IMG/VR virus record: IMGVR_UViG_3300038701_000531
Location: 1 to 64,000 of that record
Reading direction: 5' to 3' (one strand)
Source of the DNA: a virus
DNA length: 64,000 nt
Part shown: positions 1 to 8,553 of the stretch, one piece after another
Layout: each line of letters begins with the position of its first letter
Numbering within the stretch: position 1 is the first letter of the stretch
Made by a program: the position numbers and the translations under genes
Notes under the pieces: model-generated
The model's input: the letters and a program-made list of their open reading frames with translations, nothing else
What the model was told of the DNA's origin: nothing
The model's database searches: none

Positions 1-1
1 A

Positions 2-175
2 AATATAGCAGATTGCTATAAAACAATTACACTAGACTTTGATTGTGAAAACTTAAAAGACCTTGACAAGAGAATTAAAAAGGTTAATAATCTATTATCT
101 AGTATTAAGGCATTTAAAGAGGCTCTAGAAGAAATTAGAGATGAAGAACTAAATAAATTTAAATTTTATTATTAA
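2..175 (+). CDS. Hypothetical protein, 5'-truncated by window edge
   Basis: An open frame enters from the left edge and ends at TAA 173-175. The 57 visible residues are rich in Lys, Glu and Asp with regularly spaced Leu/Ile, which suggests a helical or coiled-coil C-terminus. The stop is followed directly by AAGGAG, the ribosome site of the next gene, so it belongs to the same operon. No family recognised. Confidence 0.6.
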   Translation, partial: NIADCYKTITLDFDCENLKDLDKRIKKVNNLLSSIKAFKEALEEIRDEELNKFKFYY

Positions 176-185
176 GGAGATTAAT

Positions 186-506
186 ATGGAAATTGTAGAA
201 GGTGGTGTATATAAGTGTGGTAAAGGTTTTGTACGTATTATTAAAAATCTTAGTGAGGAGGATTACCATGACCCTACCTATAAATCCTATGTAGGCATGT
301 CTTGTAACTCTGAAGGGCATACTTACAGGTGTAATTTTAATTTAGGTGTTTTTGGAAAAGAGGGTGAGTATGGTATGAATAACCCTCTAAGTTTACAATC
401 TAATTTAGAAGAAATTAAACCTAGAGAAACAATTAGTATTGCTGGTAAATTATATGATAAAGAAGAATTTGAAATTGCAGTAGCAAACCTTAAGGAGGTT
501 AATTAA
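186..506 (+). CDS. Hypothetical protein, 106 aa
   Basis: Starts at ATG with AAGGAG seven bases upstream. The protein is small, soluble and acidic with three Cys residues. No recognisable domain. The next gene starts one base after the stop with AAGGAGG inside the end of this gene, indicating translational coupling in the early operon. Confidence 0.7.
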   Translation: MEIVEGGVYKCGKGFVRIIKNLSEEDYHDPTYKSYVGMSCNSEGHTYRCNFNLGVFGKEGEYGMNNPLSLQSNLEEIKPRETISIAGKLYDKEEFEIAVANLKEVN

Positions 507-507
507 T

Positions 508-930
508 ATGGAAAAGGCTAAAGAGTTTACAAAAGATGATTTAAAAACAGGACATTTAGTAGTACTGCGTAATAGGCAGGAGTATGTAGTTTTTAGAGGT
601 TCTGAGTCAGTTTATCAGACTAGTAACTATCATAGTGAGGCAGTGCTAGTTTCACTAAACCAAGAAGTTTATTGGTTAGACCTAGAAAAGTACCTATCTT
701 GTTTGAAGTTTAATAAGTATACACGGGGATATGAAGATGTAACTGAACATGATATTATGGAGGTGTATCTACAAGCACACCCTTATAACTTTGTACGTGA
801 GTATGATAAAGATAAAAATATTTTATTATGGAAGCGTCAAGAAAAGTCTGAAAAAGACTTGCAAATTGAGGAACTAGAAGCTACAATAAACCAAGCTAAA
901 GAACAAATTAGTAAATTAAAAGGAGAGTAA
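508..930 (+). CDS. Hypothetical protein with C-terminal coiled coil, 140 aa
   Basis: ATG start with AAGGAGG 10 bases upstream. The N-terminal ~95 residues look globular; the last ~30 residues (EEL..TINQAKEQISKLK) have a heptad-like pattern suggesting a short coiled coil. Function unknown. It sits in a tight run of small early genes upstream of the SSB-like gene. Confidence 0.7.
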   Translation: MEKAKEFTKDDLKTGHLVVLRNRQEYVVFRGSESVYQTSNYHSEAVLVSLNQEVYWLDLEKYLSCLKFNKYTRGYEDVTEHDIMEVYLQAHPYNFVREYDKDKNILLWKRQEKSEKDLQIEELEATINQAKEQISKLKGE

Positions 931-935
931 TTGAG

Positions 936-1142
936 ATGGTAAATAATACAGTACAAGATTTCTATAATGAAATGGAGGGAGTACGAATTCAAACTTTGTA
1001 CTTAAGTTTAATTAATGATCGTAGTGATAAGATTGACGATGAAAAACATAAGTTGAAATTACTTAAAGGTTATGCTAAGATTATGAATCTTGTGAATCGC
1101 TTTCAAGTTAGTACAATTAATAAAGGAGGTAATAATGACTAA
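936..1142 (+). CDS. Hypothetical protein, 68 aa
   Basis: Small helical, charged protein starting at ATG 936. Its 3' end overlaps the next start by 8 bases and contains that gene's ribosome site (AAGGAGG). No family recognised. Confidence 0.65.
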   Translation: MVNNTVQDFYNEMEGVRIQTLYLSLINDRSDKIDDEKHKLKLLKGYAKIMNLVNRFQVSTINKGGNND

Positions 1143-1722
1143 ATCTTTAAGACTGAATAAGAGCTTACGTGATAGTATTCTTAAAAGTATTATGAATAAA
1201 TATGAAGAAGCTAACCCCTTACCAGAAAGTGAGTTACCTACTTCAGTAGACTTAAAAGTAGACTTAGCAGAAAAAATCCATAAAAAAGTTTATGGGAAGT
1301 ATAGTATTAATATCCCTATAGATATGGTAAACACCTCTAATCATATTAAAGTACAGTATCCTAATCAATCTGTGGTGCAGTTATACTTTAAATATGATGA
1401 GAATAAAGGGTATGACTACAAGATTTCTACCAAACAGTCTAAAGTAGAGTATGTATTAAGTGAAGACGACCCGCTATGGTTAGATTTTATAGCAATTAAG
1501 AATAAGATTGATGAATTTAATAATATTATTAAAGGTTTAGTAAAAGATAAAAAATCTTATGAGGAGGGGGTTAGTCAAGTACTAGAGGGTGTAAATACTA
1601 CAGGGCAACTACTAGAACAATGGCCTGAAGTAGAGGATTATTTACCTCAAAATATTTCTAACCCTAGTAAAATTAATTTACCAAGTGTTAGTGTTTCAAA
1701 ATTAAACGAAAAATTAAAATAG
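1135..1722 (+). CDS. Hypothetical protein, 195 aa
   Basis: ATG preceded by AAGGAGGTAAT. Mixed alpha/beta composition, highly charged, no motif I recognise. Its position immediately upstream of the probable SSB suggests an early DNA-metabolism role, but that is inference from neighbourhood only. Confidence 0.7.
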   Translation: MTKSLRLNKSLRDSILKSIMNKYEEANPLPESELPTSVDLKVDLAEKIHKKVYGKYSINIPIDMVNTSNHIKVQYPNQSVVQLYFKYDENKGYDYKISTKQSKVEYVLSEDDPLWLDFIAIKNKIDEFNNIIKGLVKDKKSYEEGVSQVLEGVNTTGQLLEQWPEVEDYLPQNISNPSKINLPSVSVSKLNEKLK

Positions 1723-1734
1723 GAGAATATATAA

Positions 1735-2706
1735 ATGGCTTTTAAACCAAAATCAGTAAATGAGAATACAGGGTCAACAATTGATTATAATGCAATCAAC
1801 CAAAATGTGAAGGGTGGATCGCGTCCGTCTAGAGTTAGTCTTATTGTAGATTTAGGAACACAGGAAAGAGAACCTTTTACTGAAGACTATAAAGAAACAC
1901 CAGCTCAAGAGGAAGCTATTAAAGATGGTGTAGGCTGGGTAGATGAAGTGGATGATAAGAAAGTATTCTTTAAAGAACAAGCCCCTAATGATCAAATTGC
2001 AGTCTTTGTAGACTTAACTAGTGATGTAGTAGATCATGGAGAAGATATTGGTAAGCAACCTTATCGCTTAATGGTGAATTCATCATTTATGGGGGATATC
2101 AAAGGTATTTCTTTTAGTGGTTGTTATAGTTTTGATAAAGATGGTAGCATCCTAAAAGATAAAGGATTTACATTCCACTCTAATTCAGTATTAACTAAAT
2201 TAGCTAATGCCACTAAACAGACTCAGATTGTTTCTGGTAGTGGTGATGATAATATGGATGTGACTCAGTTACTAGATAAGCCTTTGATGGTTACTGTTAA
2301 GAAAGATGAACGTAAAGATAATACCTACATCAACTACAAAGGGTGTTCAGAAGTTCCTATGGTTCCGTCTGACCCTAGTGACCCAGATAGTGATGAAGTG
2401 GCTCTTAATGTTAAACCTCTTAAGACAAAACCTTTAGTTATTACATTTGATAATATAACTCCTGAAGTGGTTAAATTCTTACGTGGTGATGTTATTAAGA
2501 AGATTAAGAAAGCAACTAACTATGAAGGTAGTAAGATGCAAGAAGTATTAGAAGCTGCTAATAAATCTAAAGCTGAAAAGGAAGATGATGCACCGAGTCA
2601 AGAGGAAAATAAAAAGAAAAAAGCTCCTGCGAAGGCTAAAAAAGTGGAGAAAGTAGAAGAGACTGATGATAATCCTTTTGAAGAACAGCCAGAGGAGTTA
2701 TTCTAG
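1735..2706 (+). CDS. Probable single-stranded DNA-binding protein
   Basis: The protein has 323 residues. The core (about residues 60-260) is beta-rich. It is followed by a Lys/Ala/Glu linker (KKKKAPAKAKK near 295-305) and an acidic tail ending NPFEEQPEELF. An acidic C-terminal tail ending in a hydrophobic residue is the hallmark by which phage and bacterial SSBs recruit partners. The role would be coating ssDNA during replication and recombination, consistent with the exonuclease gene about 1 kb downstream. The fold cannot be confirmed by eye, so the call rests on the tail and context. Confidence 0.55.
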   Translation: MAFKPKSVNENTGSTIDYNAINQNVKGGSRPSRVSLIVDLGTQEREPFTEDYKETPAQEEAIKDGVGWVDEVDDKKVFFKEQAPNDQIAVFVDLTSDVVDHGEDIGKQPYRLMVNSSFMGDIKGISFSGCYSFDKDGSILKDKGFTFHSNSVLTKLANATKQTQIVSGSGDDNMDVTQLLDKPLMVTVKKDERKDNTYINYKGCSEVPMVPSDPSDPDSDEVALNVKPLKTKPLVITFDNITPEVVKFLRGDVIKKIKKATNYEGSKMQEVLEAANKSKAEKEDDAPSQEENKKKKAPAKAKKVEKVEETDDNPFEEQPEELF

Positions 2707-2734
2707 GGGTCTAGAAGCTCCGTAGTGAGGTTTT

Positions 2735-2798
2735 CTATCATCAGTGATATGATAGGGTAGGTTTAATAATTAGACCTCTTAGAATGGCTCTGAGAGGT
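2735..2798 (+). promoter_or_regulatory. Two consecutive stem-loops after the SSB-like gene
   Basis: The 117-base gap holds a perfect 7-bp stem (CTATCAT 2735-2741 with ATGATAG 2749-2755) and a second stem of nine pairs (ACCTCTTAG 2774-2782 with CTGAGAGGT 2790-2798, one G:U). Neither has a U-tract, so they look more like mRNA-stability or processing elements than intrinsic terminators. Confidence 0.35.
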
Positions 2799-2823
2799 TC
2801 TATTAGTATTAAAGGAGAAACAA

Positions 2824-3075
2824 ATGACAGAAGTAGAATTAGATACAAAAGATGTAGCAAATGCTATTGATGAATTACAAATCCAATTTGGTAATCAGGA
2901 AGTAGCAGCAGAGCAGATTAAAAGTATTATGGAATACCTCAAAACTAAGTATGGTAAAGAGGAAGCTGATCGAATTAAGAAATTGGCTATGTTGATTCAT
3001 AAAGACAAATATGATGTTACTATTGAGGAATATAATAACATTGAAGAGCTTAATGAACAGGTTTATGGGGAGTAA
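2824..3075 (+). CDS. Hypothetical protein, 83 aa
   Basis: Acidic, predicted all-helical small protein; start ATG with AAAGGAG upstream. No family recognised. It follows the stem-loop gap after the SSB-like gene. Confidence 0.65.
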   Translation: MTEVELDTKDVANAIDELQIQFGNQEVAAEQIKSIMEYLKTKYGKEEADRIKKLAMLIHKDKYDVTIEEYNNIEELNEQVYGE

Positions 3076-3078
3076 GTT

Positions 3079-3255
3079 ATGTTATCTCTTATACTAAATA
3101 TATGCTCTATTTGTTTTATTATTGTATATATTGTAACCCTTACGGGAAGGTTAACAGGGTTTGATGTTAAAGAGGATGATATTATTCTATTATTAGGTTT
3201 TATCGCAGGTATTCAAGCTGACGTAATAGATATAAAAGATACTGTTAAGGGGTAG
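3079..3255 (+). CDS. Small membrane protein, 58 aa
   Basis: ATG 3079 to TAG 3253-3255, beginning three bases after the previous stop. The N-terminal ~21 residues (LILNICSICFIIVYIVTL) form a clear membrane segment, and a second hydrophobic stretch (DIILLLGFIAGI) follows. The ribosome site GGGGAG overlaps the end of the upstream gene. Function unknown. Confidence 0.55.
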   Translation: MLSLILNICSICFIIVYIVTLTGRLTGFDVKEDDIILLLGFIAGIQADVIDIKDTVKG

Positions 3256-3259
3256 GTAT

Positions 3260-3643
3260 ATGAGTAAGTTAGATAATCGTAAGTGGAAACCAATTATATT
3301 AAAAAGCTCTTTAAGGTGGTACACAGGGTATCAAGGGGACTATCATTTAGATAAAGAAGCTGGTAGAAGATATAATAGCACTCCATGTAGTGAAGGAGGT
3401 AAACACTACACAGATAAGCTAACAGTTAAACTAGCAGGTTATGGTCGAGGTAGGAGTGCTGCAAATTTCTATGTAGAGGATACTGAAGGTTATAAGTATA
3501 TGATGAGTATGTCAGGTTTTTATAGTCTACTTGAGCAAGTATTAATTAAGGGAGTAACTATTAAGAGAGGTGGTTATTTCACAGCAACCTTTATGCAAAC
3601 TAAACAAGGGGCTAATTATTTTATAGCACCTTATGAGGAGTGA
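3260..3643 (+). CDS. Hypothetical protein, 127 aa
   Basis: Basic, Gly/Tyr-rich protein with aromatic residues spread through a probable beta-rich domain. Start ATG with GGGG(T)AGG upstream. No known domain seen. It is contiguous with the exonuclease gene. Confidence 0.65.
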   Translation: MSKLDNRKWKPIILKSSLRWYTGYQGDYHLDKEAGRRYNSTPCSEGGKHYTDKLTVKLAGYGRGRSAANFYVEDTEGYKYMMSMSGFYSLLEQVLIKGVTIKRGGYFTATFMQTKQGANYFIAPYEE

Positions 3644-3645
3644 GT

Positions 3646-4785
3646 ATGAGCTTTAAACCTAAGAAGCCTAAAATAAAACCTTATGTACATAAGAAAAAAG
3701 ATGACATAATTTATGATGATGAGGTAACAGCAGTTATAGATTATGACTTAATATGCTTTAAAGCTGCTTCTGCTGGAGAGAAACGATTCATTATAGTTAC
3801 TCATAAGCCTAGTGGAAGTAAAAAACAGTTTAAAACTAGAACTGAGTTCTATGGACATTATGCTAAAAAATCTGGTGGGTGGTTAGCAAAGACTAATAAA
3901 GAACGAGAAGAAAAAGGAAAAGAAATATTTCCTTTAGAGGACTTTGATATAGTTGATGATCGTAAAGTAGATGATATTAGTTTTATTTATAATTCTGTTA
4001 ATAAAATGACAGCTAGAATATTAGATGCTTGTAAGACTTCTACTTACAAAGCTTATTTAGGTTCAGGAGATAATTTTAGACATAAAGTAGCCACAGTAGA
4101 AAAGTATAAGGAAGGGCGTCAAGATTTAATTAAACCTCTGTACCTAGAGGAAACTAGGCAATATGTAAAAGATAAATTCAATGCAATAGAAATTAAAGAA
4201 AATGAAGATTTAACTAATCTAGAGGCAGATGATTATTTAGTCATAGAAGCCCATAAAGGGTATCAGGACTATTTAAAGACTAAGAGGTGCACTACCGTTC
4301 AGGTTAGTACTGACAAGGACTCCGCACAAGGAGAGGGGTTGTTTTATAATTATGATAAAATGAAAAAACCTTTTTTAGTTAAAGATTATGGACGGGTATT
4401 TATGTATCAACCGTCCTTAGACAGTAAAGAGGAAGTTAAGGGCTATGGTATGTGCTGGCTACTATGGCAAATGAGCGCAGGAGATTCTGCTGATACATAT
4501 AAGCCAAGTAAACTAAGTAAAATGAATGTAGGTGATATAGTTGCATATAAAAACTTAAAAGACACTAAAAATCTAAAAGAGGGTTTAGAAGCTACAGTTA
4601 GTCTTTACAAGAAAATGTACCCAGAACCTGTAACTTACAATCATTGTATCACTGGAGAGGAAATAACTAAAGATTGGTTGGAACTAGCTAATGAATATTT
4701 TACCTTAGCTTATATGAAACGTTCTGAGAGTGATCAAACTACCTTCACATGGTTATTAGAGGAATATAAAATTGAATATAAATGA
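3646..4785 (+). CDS. 5'-3' exonuclease (T7 gp6 / FEN-like)
   Basis: 379 aa from ATG 3646; an in-frame GTG at 3640 is possible, but GAGGAG at 3635-3640 spaces better to the ATG. Visible metal-site motifs of the PIN/FLAP superfamily are VIDYDLICFKAA (N-terminal Asp), LEADDYLVIEA, VSTDKDSAQ and AGDSADTYKP; the last is the helix-hairpin-type GDxADN motif. Phage enzymes of this family degrade 5' ends of dsDNA or RNA primers during replication and recombination. The SSB-like gene upstream and HNH nuclease downstream fit a replication cluster. Confidence 0.75.
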   Translation: MSFKPKKPKIKPYVHKKKDDIIYDDEVTAVIDYDLICFKAASAGEKRFIIVTHKPSGSKKQFKTRTEFYGHYAKKSGGWLAKTNKEREEKGKEIFPLEDFDIVDDRKVDDISFIYNSVNKMTARILDACKTSTYKAYLGSGDNFRHKVATVEKYKEGRQDLIKPLYLEETRQYVKDKFNAIEIKENEDLTNLEADDYLVIEAHKGYQDYLKTKRCTTVQVSTDKDSAQGEGLFYNYDKMKKPFLVKDYGRVFMYQPSLDSKEEVKGYGMCWLLWQMSAGDSADTYKPSKLSKMNVGDIVAYKNLKDTKNLKEGLEATVSLYKKMYPEPVTYNHCITGEEITKDWLELANEYFTLAYMKRSESDQTTFTWLLEEYKIEYK

Positions 4786-5038
4786 CGTTTTAGACTATAT
4801 GAAAACTACAGACCTACATAAGTGGTGGTATGTAGAGGACTTGCGAGAGCATTCTTGGTCTTTGTATCAAGACGAGGTAAAGTGGGTAGTTGATGGGGAG
4901 GAGTGTAGTGCTGAGGTAAAACAAAGTACCACTGACCAAGGATTGTACTTTATTAATGCTGATAATGGTTGCGGAGATAATCTTACTTATATATTTGACA
5001 CAGAGAAACAAGTATTAGAAGGCGAACTTGATGGATAA
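4772..5038 (+). CDS. Hypothetical protein, 88 aa
   Basis: TTG start overlapping the end of the exonuclease gene by 14 bases; GAGG lies about 10 bases upstream. Acidic, Trp-rich near the N-terminus. No family recognised. Confidence 0.55.
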   Translation: MNINDVLDYMKTTDLHKWWYVEDLREHSWSLYQDEVKWVVDGEECSAEVKQSTTDQGLYFINADNGCGDNLTYIFDTEKQVLEGELDG

Positions 5039-5267
5039 AATTAAAGACATGAGGGGAGTCCTCCTACAAGAAGGAGATGTTATTGCTTATGGTAGGTCTA
5101 GTAGGCATCACCCTATAAATATAGGAACTATAGAGGGCTTTGAAGAAGTAAGCGGCACTAATCGAGTATACATATTAGTTTTAGGTAAAGGTAACTCTAA
5201 AGTGGCTAAAATACCAAGTTATCACTCTGGTCGAATGATAGTATTGCCATCACATTATATGGAGTAA
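5031..5267 (+). CDS. Small SH3/KOW-like phage protein, 78 aa
   Basis: ATG 5031 chosen over TTG 5028. The segment GDVIAYGRSSRHHPINIGTI is a beta-barrel-type signature (GD-V-Y then a GTI/V strand) common in small phage proteins. Related segments occur in the proteins at 15747-16337 and 63124-63747 of this window. Function unknown. Confidence 0.6.
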   Translation: MDKIKDMRGVLLQEGDVIAYGRSSRHHPINIGTIEGFEEVSGTNRVYILVLGKGNSKVAKIPSYHSGRMIVLPSHYME

Positions 5268-5269
5268 TT

Positions 5270-5797
5270 ATGATTGAACCTTGGGAGAAATACTCTCATA
5301 TATGGAAAACTAAGTCAGCTTTCTTTACGTACTTAAGAGGCGCTATACGTAAATCTGTATGGAACTTATATCCGCCTAAATTAGACTTTAAGAATAAAGT
5401 GTGTAAGCCTCCCCCAGAGGGCATTGAGACTAGAGCTAAAACAGGAGCTTTCTGTGCTTTATCTGGTGAATGGGTAGGTAAGAGCAAAGGAGAAATAGAC
5501 CATAAAGTTGGGAACGTATCTTTAAATGATTGGGAAGATTTATTACCTTTTGTAGAACATCTATGTCTACGTTGTGAGGGTGACAATTTACAGTTAGTAA
5601 CTAAAGAAGCCCACAAAATTAAAAGCTACGCTGAAAAGCATAACATATCTTATCAAGAAGCTAAAATCCAGAAGGAGACAATAAATATCTGTAAAGGGGA
5701 TGAAAAAGAATGGTTACTAGAAAGAGGTATAACACCCGCTAGTAACGCTAAGAAAAGACGTCAACAGGTACTAGAGGAGCTTAGTAAGAATGACTGA
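5270..5797 (+). CDS. HNH-family endonuclease
   Basis: 175 aa. The HNH-type core is readable as CALSG (residues ~62-66), GEIDHK (~74-79) and NLQLVTKEAHKIKS (~105-118), giving the Asp-His, Asn and His expected of a metal-dependent nuclease. It lacks NUMOD-type DNA-binding repeats, so it may be a free-standing homing nuclease or a recombination enzyme. The stop overlaps the start of the next small gene (ATGACTGA). Confidence 0.7.
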   Translation: MIEPWEKYSHIWKTKSAFFTYLRGAIRKSVWNLYPPKLDFKNKVCKPPPEGIETRAKTGAFCALSGEWVGKSKGEIDHKVGNVSLNDWEDLLPFVEHLCLRCEGDNLQLVTKEAHKIKSYAEKHNISYQEAKIQKETINICKGDEKEWLLERGITPASNAKKRRQQVLEELSKND

Positions 5798-5963
5798 ATT
5801 TAATAAAGGTCAAGAACACTATAAAAATGGTGGTCGTGTTACAAGACGTTATGGAACTTTCTCTGGAGAATTTCATAGAGGTTATGTAGCTGAAGAAAGA
5901 ATTAGTCGTTGTGGGTATAATAAATTACATTGGAATAAATCAAACAGAGTTAAAAGTTATTAA
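5790..5963 (+). CDS. Hypothetical small basic protein, 57 aa
   Basis: ATG 5790 overlaps the stop of the HNH gene (TGA 5795-5797) and ends at TAA 5961-5963. GAGGAGC lies upstream of the start. The protein is Arg/Lys/Tyr/Gly-rich. The overlap-coupled start and the following AAGGAGAG site for the next gene support it as real. Function unknown. Confidence 0.5.
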   Translation: MTEFNKGQEHYKNGGRVTRRYGTFSGEFHRGYVAEERISRCGYNKLHWNKSNRVKSY

Positions 5964-5973
5964 GGAGAGATTA

Positions 5974-6369
5974 ATGAGTGAGACTAGAACAGATATTATA
6001 ATGCGTTACCAACTTGGGGTAGCTGAAACCGTAGAAGAAGCTATTAGTATTATAGAACCGCTATTAGGTAAACCAGAAAGTGAAGATGAATTTTACTTTG
6101 AACCTAAAGGTAAATTTAAAGCTTCTTGGATTAATAATAAAGTATTTCTAGATTACTACTTTGTTGATGGTGCAACTACTTATTGTGATTTAGATTTTAG
6201 TTTAGGATTTGAAGAAGTAAATGAGGTGAGATCAGAGTTTGATAATGTGTTTACAGGGGAACAAGATATTTATATTGAGGATTGTTTACAGCCTTATGTA
6301 GATGGCGCAACATTAAGAGTGTTTCAGTATTATGATGGTGGATGTAGTGGTATATCGGAGGTAGAATAA
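5974..6369 (+). CDS. Hypothetical acidic protein, 131 aa
   Basis: Start set at ATG 5974 because AAGGAGAG (5962-5969) sits just upstream; a longer in-frame extension to 5911 would overlap the preceding gene. Strongly acidic, aromatic-rich protein with no family recognised. Precedes the phosphoesterase by one base. Confidence 0.65.
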   Translation: MSETRTDIIMRYQLGVAETVEEAISIIEPLLGKPESEDEFYFEPKGKFKASWINNKVFLDYYFVDGATTYCDLDFSLGFEEVNEVRSEFDNVFTGEQDIYIEDCLQPYVDGATLRVFQYYDGGCSGISEVE

Positions 6370-6370
6370 T

Positions 6371-7408
6371 TTGAATTTAACAAAGAAAGAATTAGATTAT
6401 ATAGCTGAGAAATTAGCAGATAATATTAGTAATAGACAAATCGCAAGAGATCTTTGGGGAGAATCAAATCAAGAATATAAAGTTCGTAGGGCTATTAATA
6501 ATGGTTTAGTAGGGGTTAATGATAATCAGGGAGATAAATCATTAAATGAAGCTATTGATTTGGAAGTCTTTAACCCTAAAGTTAATGTTTATAGTATTGA
6601 AACTAGTAAGACAGTAGTACCAAACGTTACCCATTTAATGATACCTGATACACAATGTAAGCCAGATATATCTTTAGATTATTTAAAATGGTTAGGAGAG
6701 TATATAGCAGAGAAGCAGCCCGAGGTTATTATCCATATTGGAGACCACGCTGATATGGAGTCTTTGAGTTCTTATGACAAAGGGAAGGGTAAAGCTGAGG
6801 GTAAGAGAGTACAAAAAGATATTGACGCAGCTATTGAGGGTATGAATGTACTACTTAAACCTCTTTATGACCTTCAACAGCAACAGAGGAAAGAAGTAGG
6901 GGAGGTTCTGTATAAACCTAAGATGGTTATGACTATAGGAAATCATGAAGAAAGGATTATGAGGCATGTTAATGATAACCCCGAACTACAAGGTTTCCTT
7001 GATTATGATAATCTTAAGTATAAAGATTTTGGATGGGAGGTTTATGATTTCTTAAAACCTGTAATAGTTAATGGGGTAAGTTACTGTCATTATATGGCAA
7101 ACCCTATGACAGGAAGACCTTATGGAGGTATGGCTATGAACGTCCTTAAGAATGTAGGAGAGAGCTTCTGTATGGGACATAAACAATGTTTAGATGTTGC
7201 TACAAGGTTCTTACCAGCATCAGGGAAGCAGCAATGGGCTATAATTGCAGGGGCTTATTATGAGCATAACGAAGACTATAAAGGGCATCAAGGGAATCAT
7301 CATTGGAGAGGGGTTGTTATGCAACATAATGTTAAAAACGGTAGTTTTAATCCTATGTTTGTTGATTTAGAGTATCTAAAGGATAGGTATGGCGCACAAA
7401 GATTATAA
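6371..7408 (+). CDS. Calcineurin-like metallophosphoesterase with N-terminal HTH
   Basis: 345 aa from TTG. Residues ~20-45 (SNRQIARDLWGESNQEYKVRR) resemble a helix-turn-helix. The phosphoesterase motifs follow in order: IPDTQ (D-x-Q at ~94), HIGDHADMES (GD, ~122), TIGNHEER (GNHE, ~193), then a His-rich end with GHK and GNHHWRG. Such phage enzymes are metal-dependent phosphodiesterases or phosphatases; the substrate cannot be told from sequence. It is the last gene before a hairpin-rich gap and the foreign cassette. Confidence 0.75.
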   Translation: MNLTKKELDYIAEKLADNISNRQIARDLWGESNQEYKVRRAINNGLVGVNDNQGDKSLNEAIDLEVFNPKVNVYSIETSKTVVPNVTHLMIPDTQCKPDISLDYLKWLGEYIAEKQPEVIIHIGDHADMESLSSYDKGKGKAEGKRVQKDIDAAIEGMNVLLKPLYDLQQQQRKEVGEVLYKPKMVMTIGNHEERIMRHVNDNPELQGFLDYDNLKYKDFGWEVYDFLKPVIVNGVSYCHYMANPMTGRPYGGMAMNVLKNVGESFCMGHKQCLDVATRFLPASGKQQWAIIAGAYYEHNEDYKGHQGNHHWRGVVMQHNVKNGSFNPMFVDLEYLKDRYGAQRL

Positions 7409-7444
7409 ATTTTACAATGTACTATAACTGAGTTTTGTTTCATC

Positions 7445-7552
7445 CAAAGAAATTATTTTAATAAATACTATTGCTTTTGAATAATTTCTTTGCTACTATA
7501 GTTACCAGTTCCTAGAGTTTTGTTGCAAACGTTATATTTCAAAGGCTCTAGG
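7445..7552 (+). promoter_or_regulatory. Two stem-loops between phosphoesterase and cassette
   Basis: A perfect 13-bp inverted repeat (C+AAAGAAATTATT 7445-7457 with AATAATTTCTTT+G 7480-7492, 22-nt loop) is followed by a 7-bp stem (CCTAGAG 7511-7517 with CTCTAGG 7546-7552). There is no U-tract after either. They occupy the boundary between backbone and cassette and could be transcript-end protection elements or cassette borders. Confidence 0.4.
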
Positions 7553-7570
7553 TAATATTTTAAATAATTG

Positions 7571-7599
7571 TTGTGTTATCCTAATAAGTTTGCTATTAT
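7571..7599 (+). promoter_or_regulatory. Possible sigma70-type promoter for the cassette
   Basis: TTGTGT (7571-7576) and TATTAT (7594-7599) are 17 bases apart, about 40 bases upstream of the first cassette gene. The -35 is weak and the -10 close to consensus. Inferred only. Confidence 0.35.
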
Positions 7600-7637
7600 T
7601 AATGCATCAATATAACAGAGAGAAAAACGAGGGATTT

Positions 7638-7820
7638 ATGTTTGATACATCGAAAATAAAGATATTTAAGTTGGCTGATTTATCAGAGCGAACACTTAAG
7701 GTTAAGACTTTTTCCGACTCCATTGACCATTCGCAAATGACGATAGCATTCGATTTAAAAACGGGCGAACACTTTGTTTTGGAATTTAAACAAATTCCGC
7801 AATGTGTTGAATCAAATTAA
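7638..7820 (+). CDS. Cassette gene 1, hypothetical, 60 aa
   Basis: ATG 7638 is preceded by GAGGGA and by the first TAACAGAGA element, so the longer TTG start at 7590 is rejected. Small protein, no family seen. Codon use (AAC, GAC, CGA, GGC) differs from the AGA/AGT/GGT-biased backbone. Confidence 0.6.
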   Translation: MFDTSKIKIFKLADLSERTLKVKTFSDSIDHSQMTIAFDLKTGEHFVLEFKQIPQCVESN

Positions 7821-7838
7821 CAGACAGGAGTTACCGAG

Positions 7839-8207
7839 ATGGAAAATTTTGATGTAAAGAAAAGTGATATATGGATGCTTGGCGAGGAAACGACAAAGGA
7901 AGAAGATAGGGTTGTTCGAACAGCAACTCCCGGGACTGTTGTTTATAAACCTGTAATGGGATTTGGGAAAGTCGAAATTGAAAGATACGTAGTGCTAAAC
8001 CTTTATGCTGATCATGGTGGTGGATATTGCATTGTTGTCGCTAGGTTGCGCAGAGCAGAGTTGGATAGTTATGCCGCCCTTGATAGGAAGGTGACGTCTT
8101 GGAAACGGTTTAAATTCAACAATGAAATGGGCGACTTTTATACAAGGAAGGAAGATGCCGAATACATTGCCAGATGCCACGTTAGAAAAATTTCTGAAAC
8201 AATTTAA
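7839..8207 (+). CDS. Cassette gene 2, hypothetical, 122 aa
   Basis: ATG with CAGGAG upstream and the TAACAGACAGG element at 7818. Mixed alpha/beta, Arg-rich C-terminus. No family recognised. The stop TAA begins the next element. Confidence 0.65.
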   Translation: MENFDVKKSDIWMLGEETTKEEDRVVRTATPGTVVYKPVMGFGKVEIERYVVLNLYADHGGGYCIVVARLRRAELDSYAALDRKVTSWKRFKFNNEMGDFYTRKEDAEYIARCHVRKISETI

Positions 8208-8221
8208 CAGATAGGTGAGTC

Positions 8222-8539
8222 ATGGAACCACTAACGTTTAAAGATATTGAAGAAATGAGCGAGAAGCTTAAATCAGTTCAAGAAGAAGCATTGAGAGGTT
8301 TGTTTTCTTGTTTTAAAGATGCTGATTACGACAGGGGCGACCAAATCATAATGCACTCGTCTTTGTTAAAAGGTCAGTCAATACCAGAATGGGCTAGCCA
8401 TGTTATTCATTCGTCTGGCTGGATAGAAAGCGGTGCTTATTACGTTGTTAAAGGTAATAACGAAAAGGTTGAGTTGAAAATTAATGTGCCGATGTTCGTA
8501 GAGTGTGACCCACGTTCAATTCTACGTGTAACGGTATAA
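8222..8539 (+). CDS. Cassette gene 3, hypothetical, 105 aa
   Basis: Starts 6 bases after TAACAGATAGG with the downstream GTGAG acting as ribosome site. No domain recognised. Its stop TAA again opens the next element (8537). Confidence 0.65.
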   Translation: MEPLTFKDIEEMSEKLKSVQEEALRGLFSCFKDADYDRGDQIIMHSSLLKGQSIPEWASHVIHSSGWIESGAYYVVKGNNEKVELKINVPMFVECDPRSILRVTV

Positions 8540-8553
8540 CAGATAGGTGAGTC

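Noticed and set aside
2735-2798. Intrinsic terminator after the SSB-like gene
   Set aside because: The two stems are real but neither is followed by a U-run, so terminator is not supported; listed only as stem-loops.
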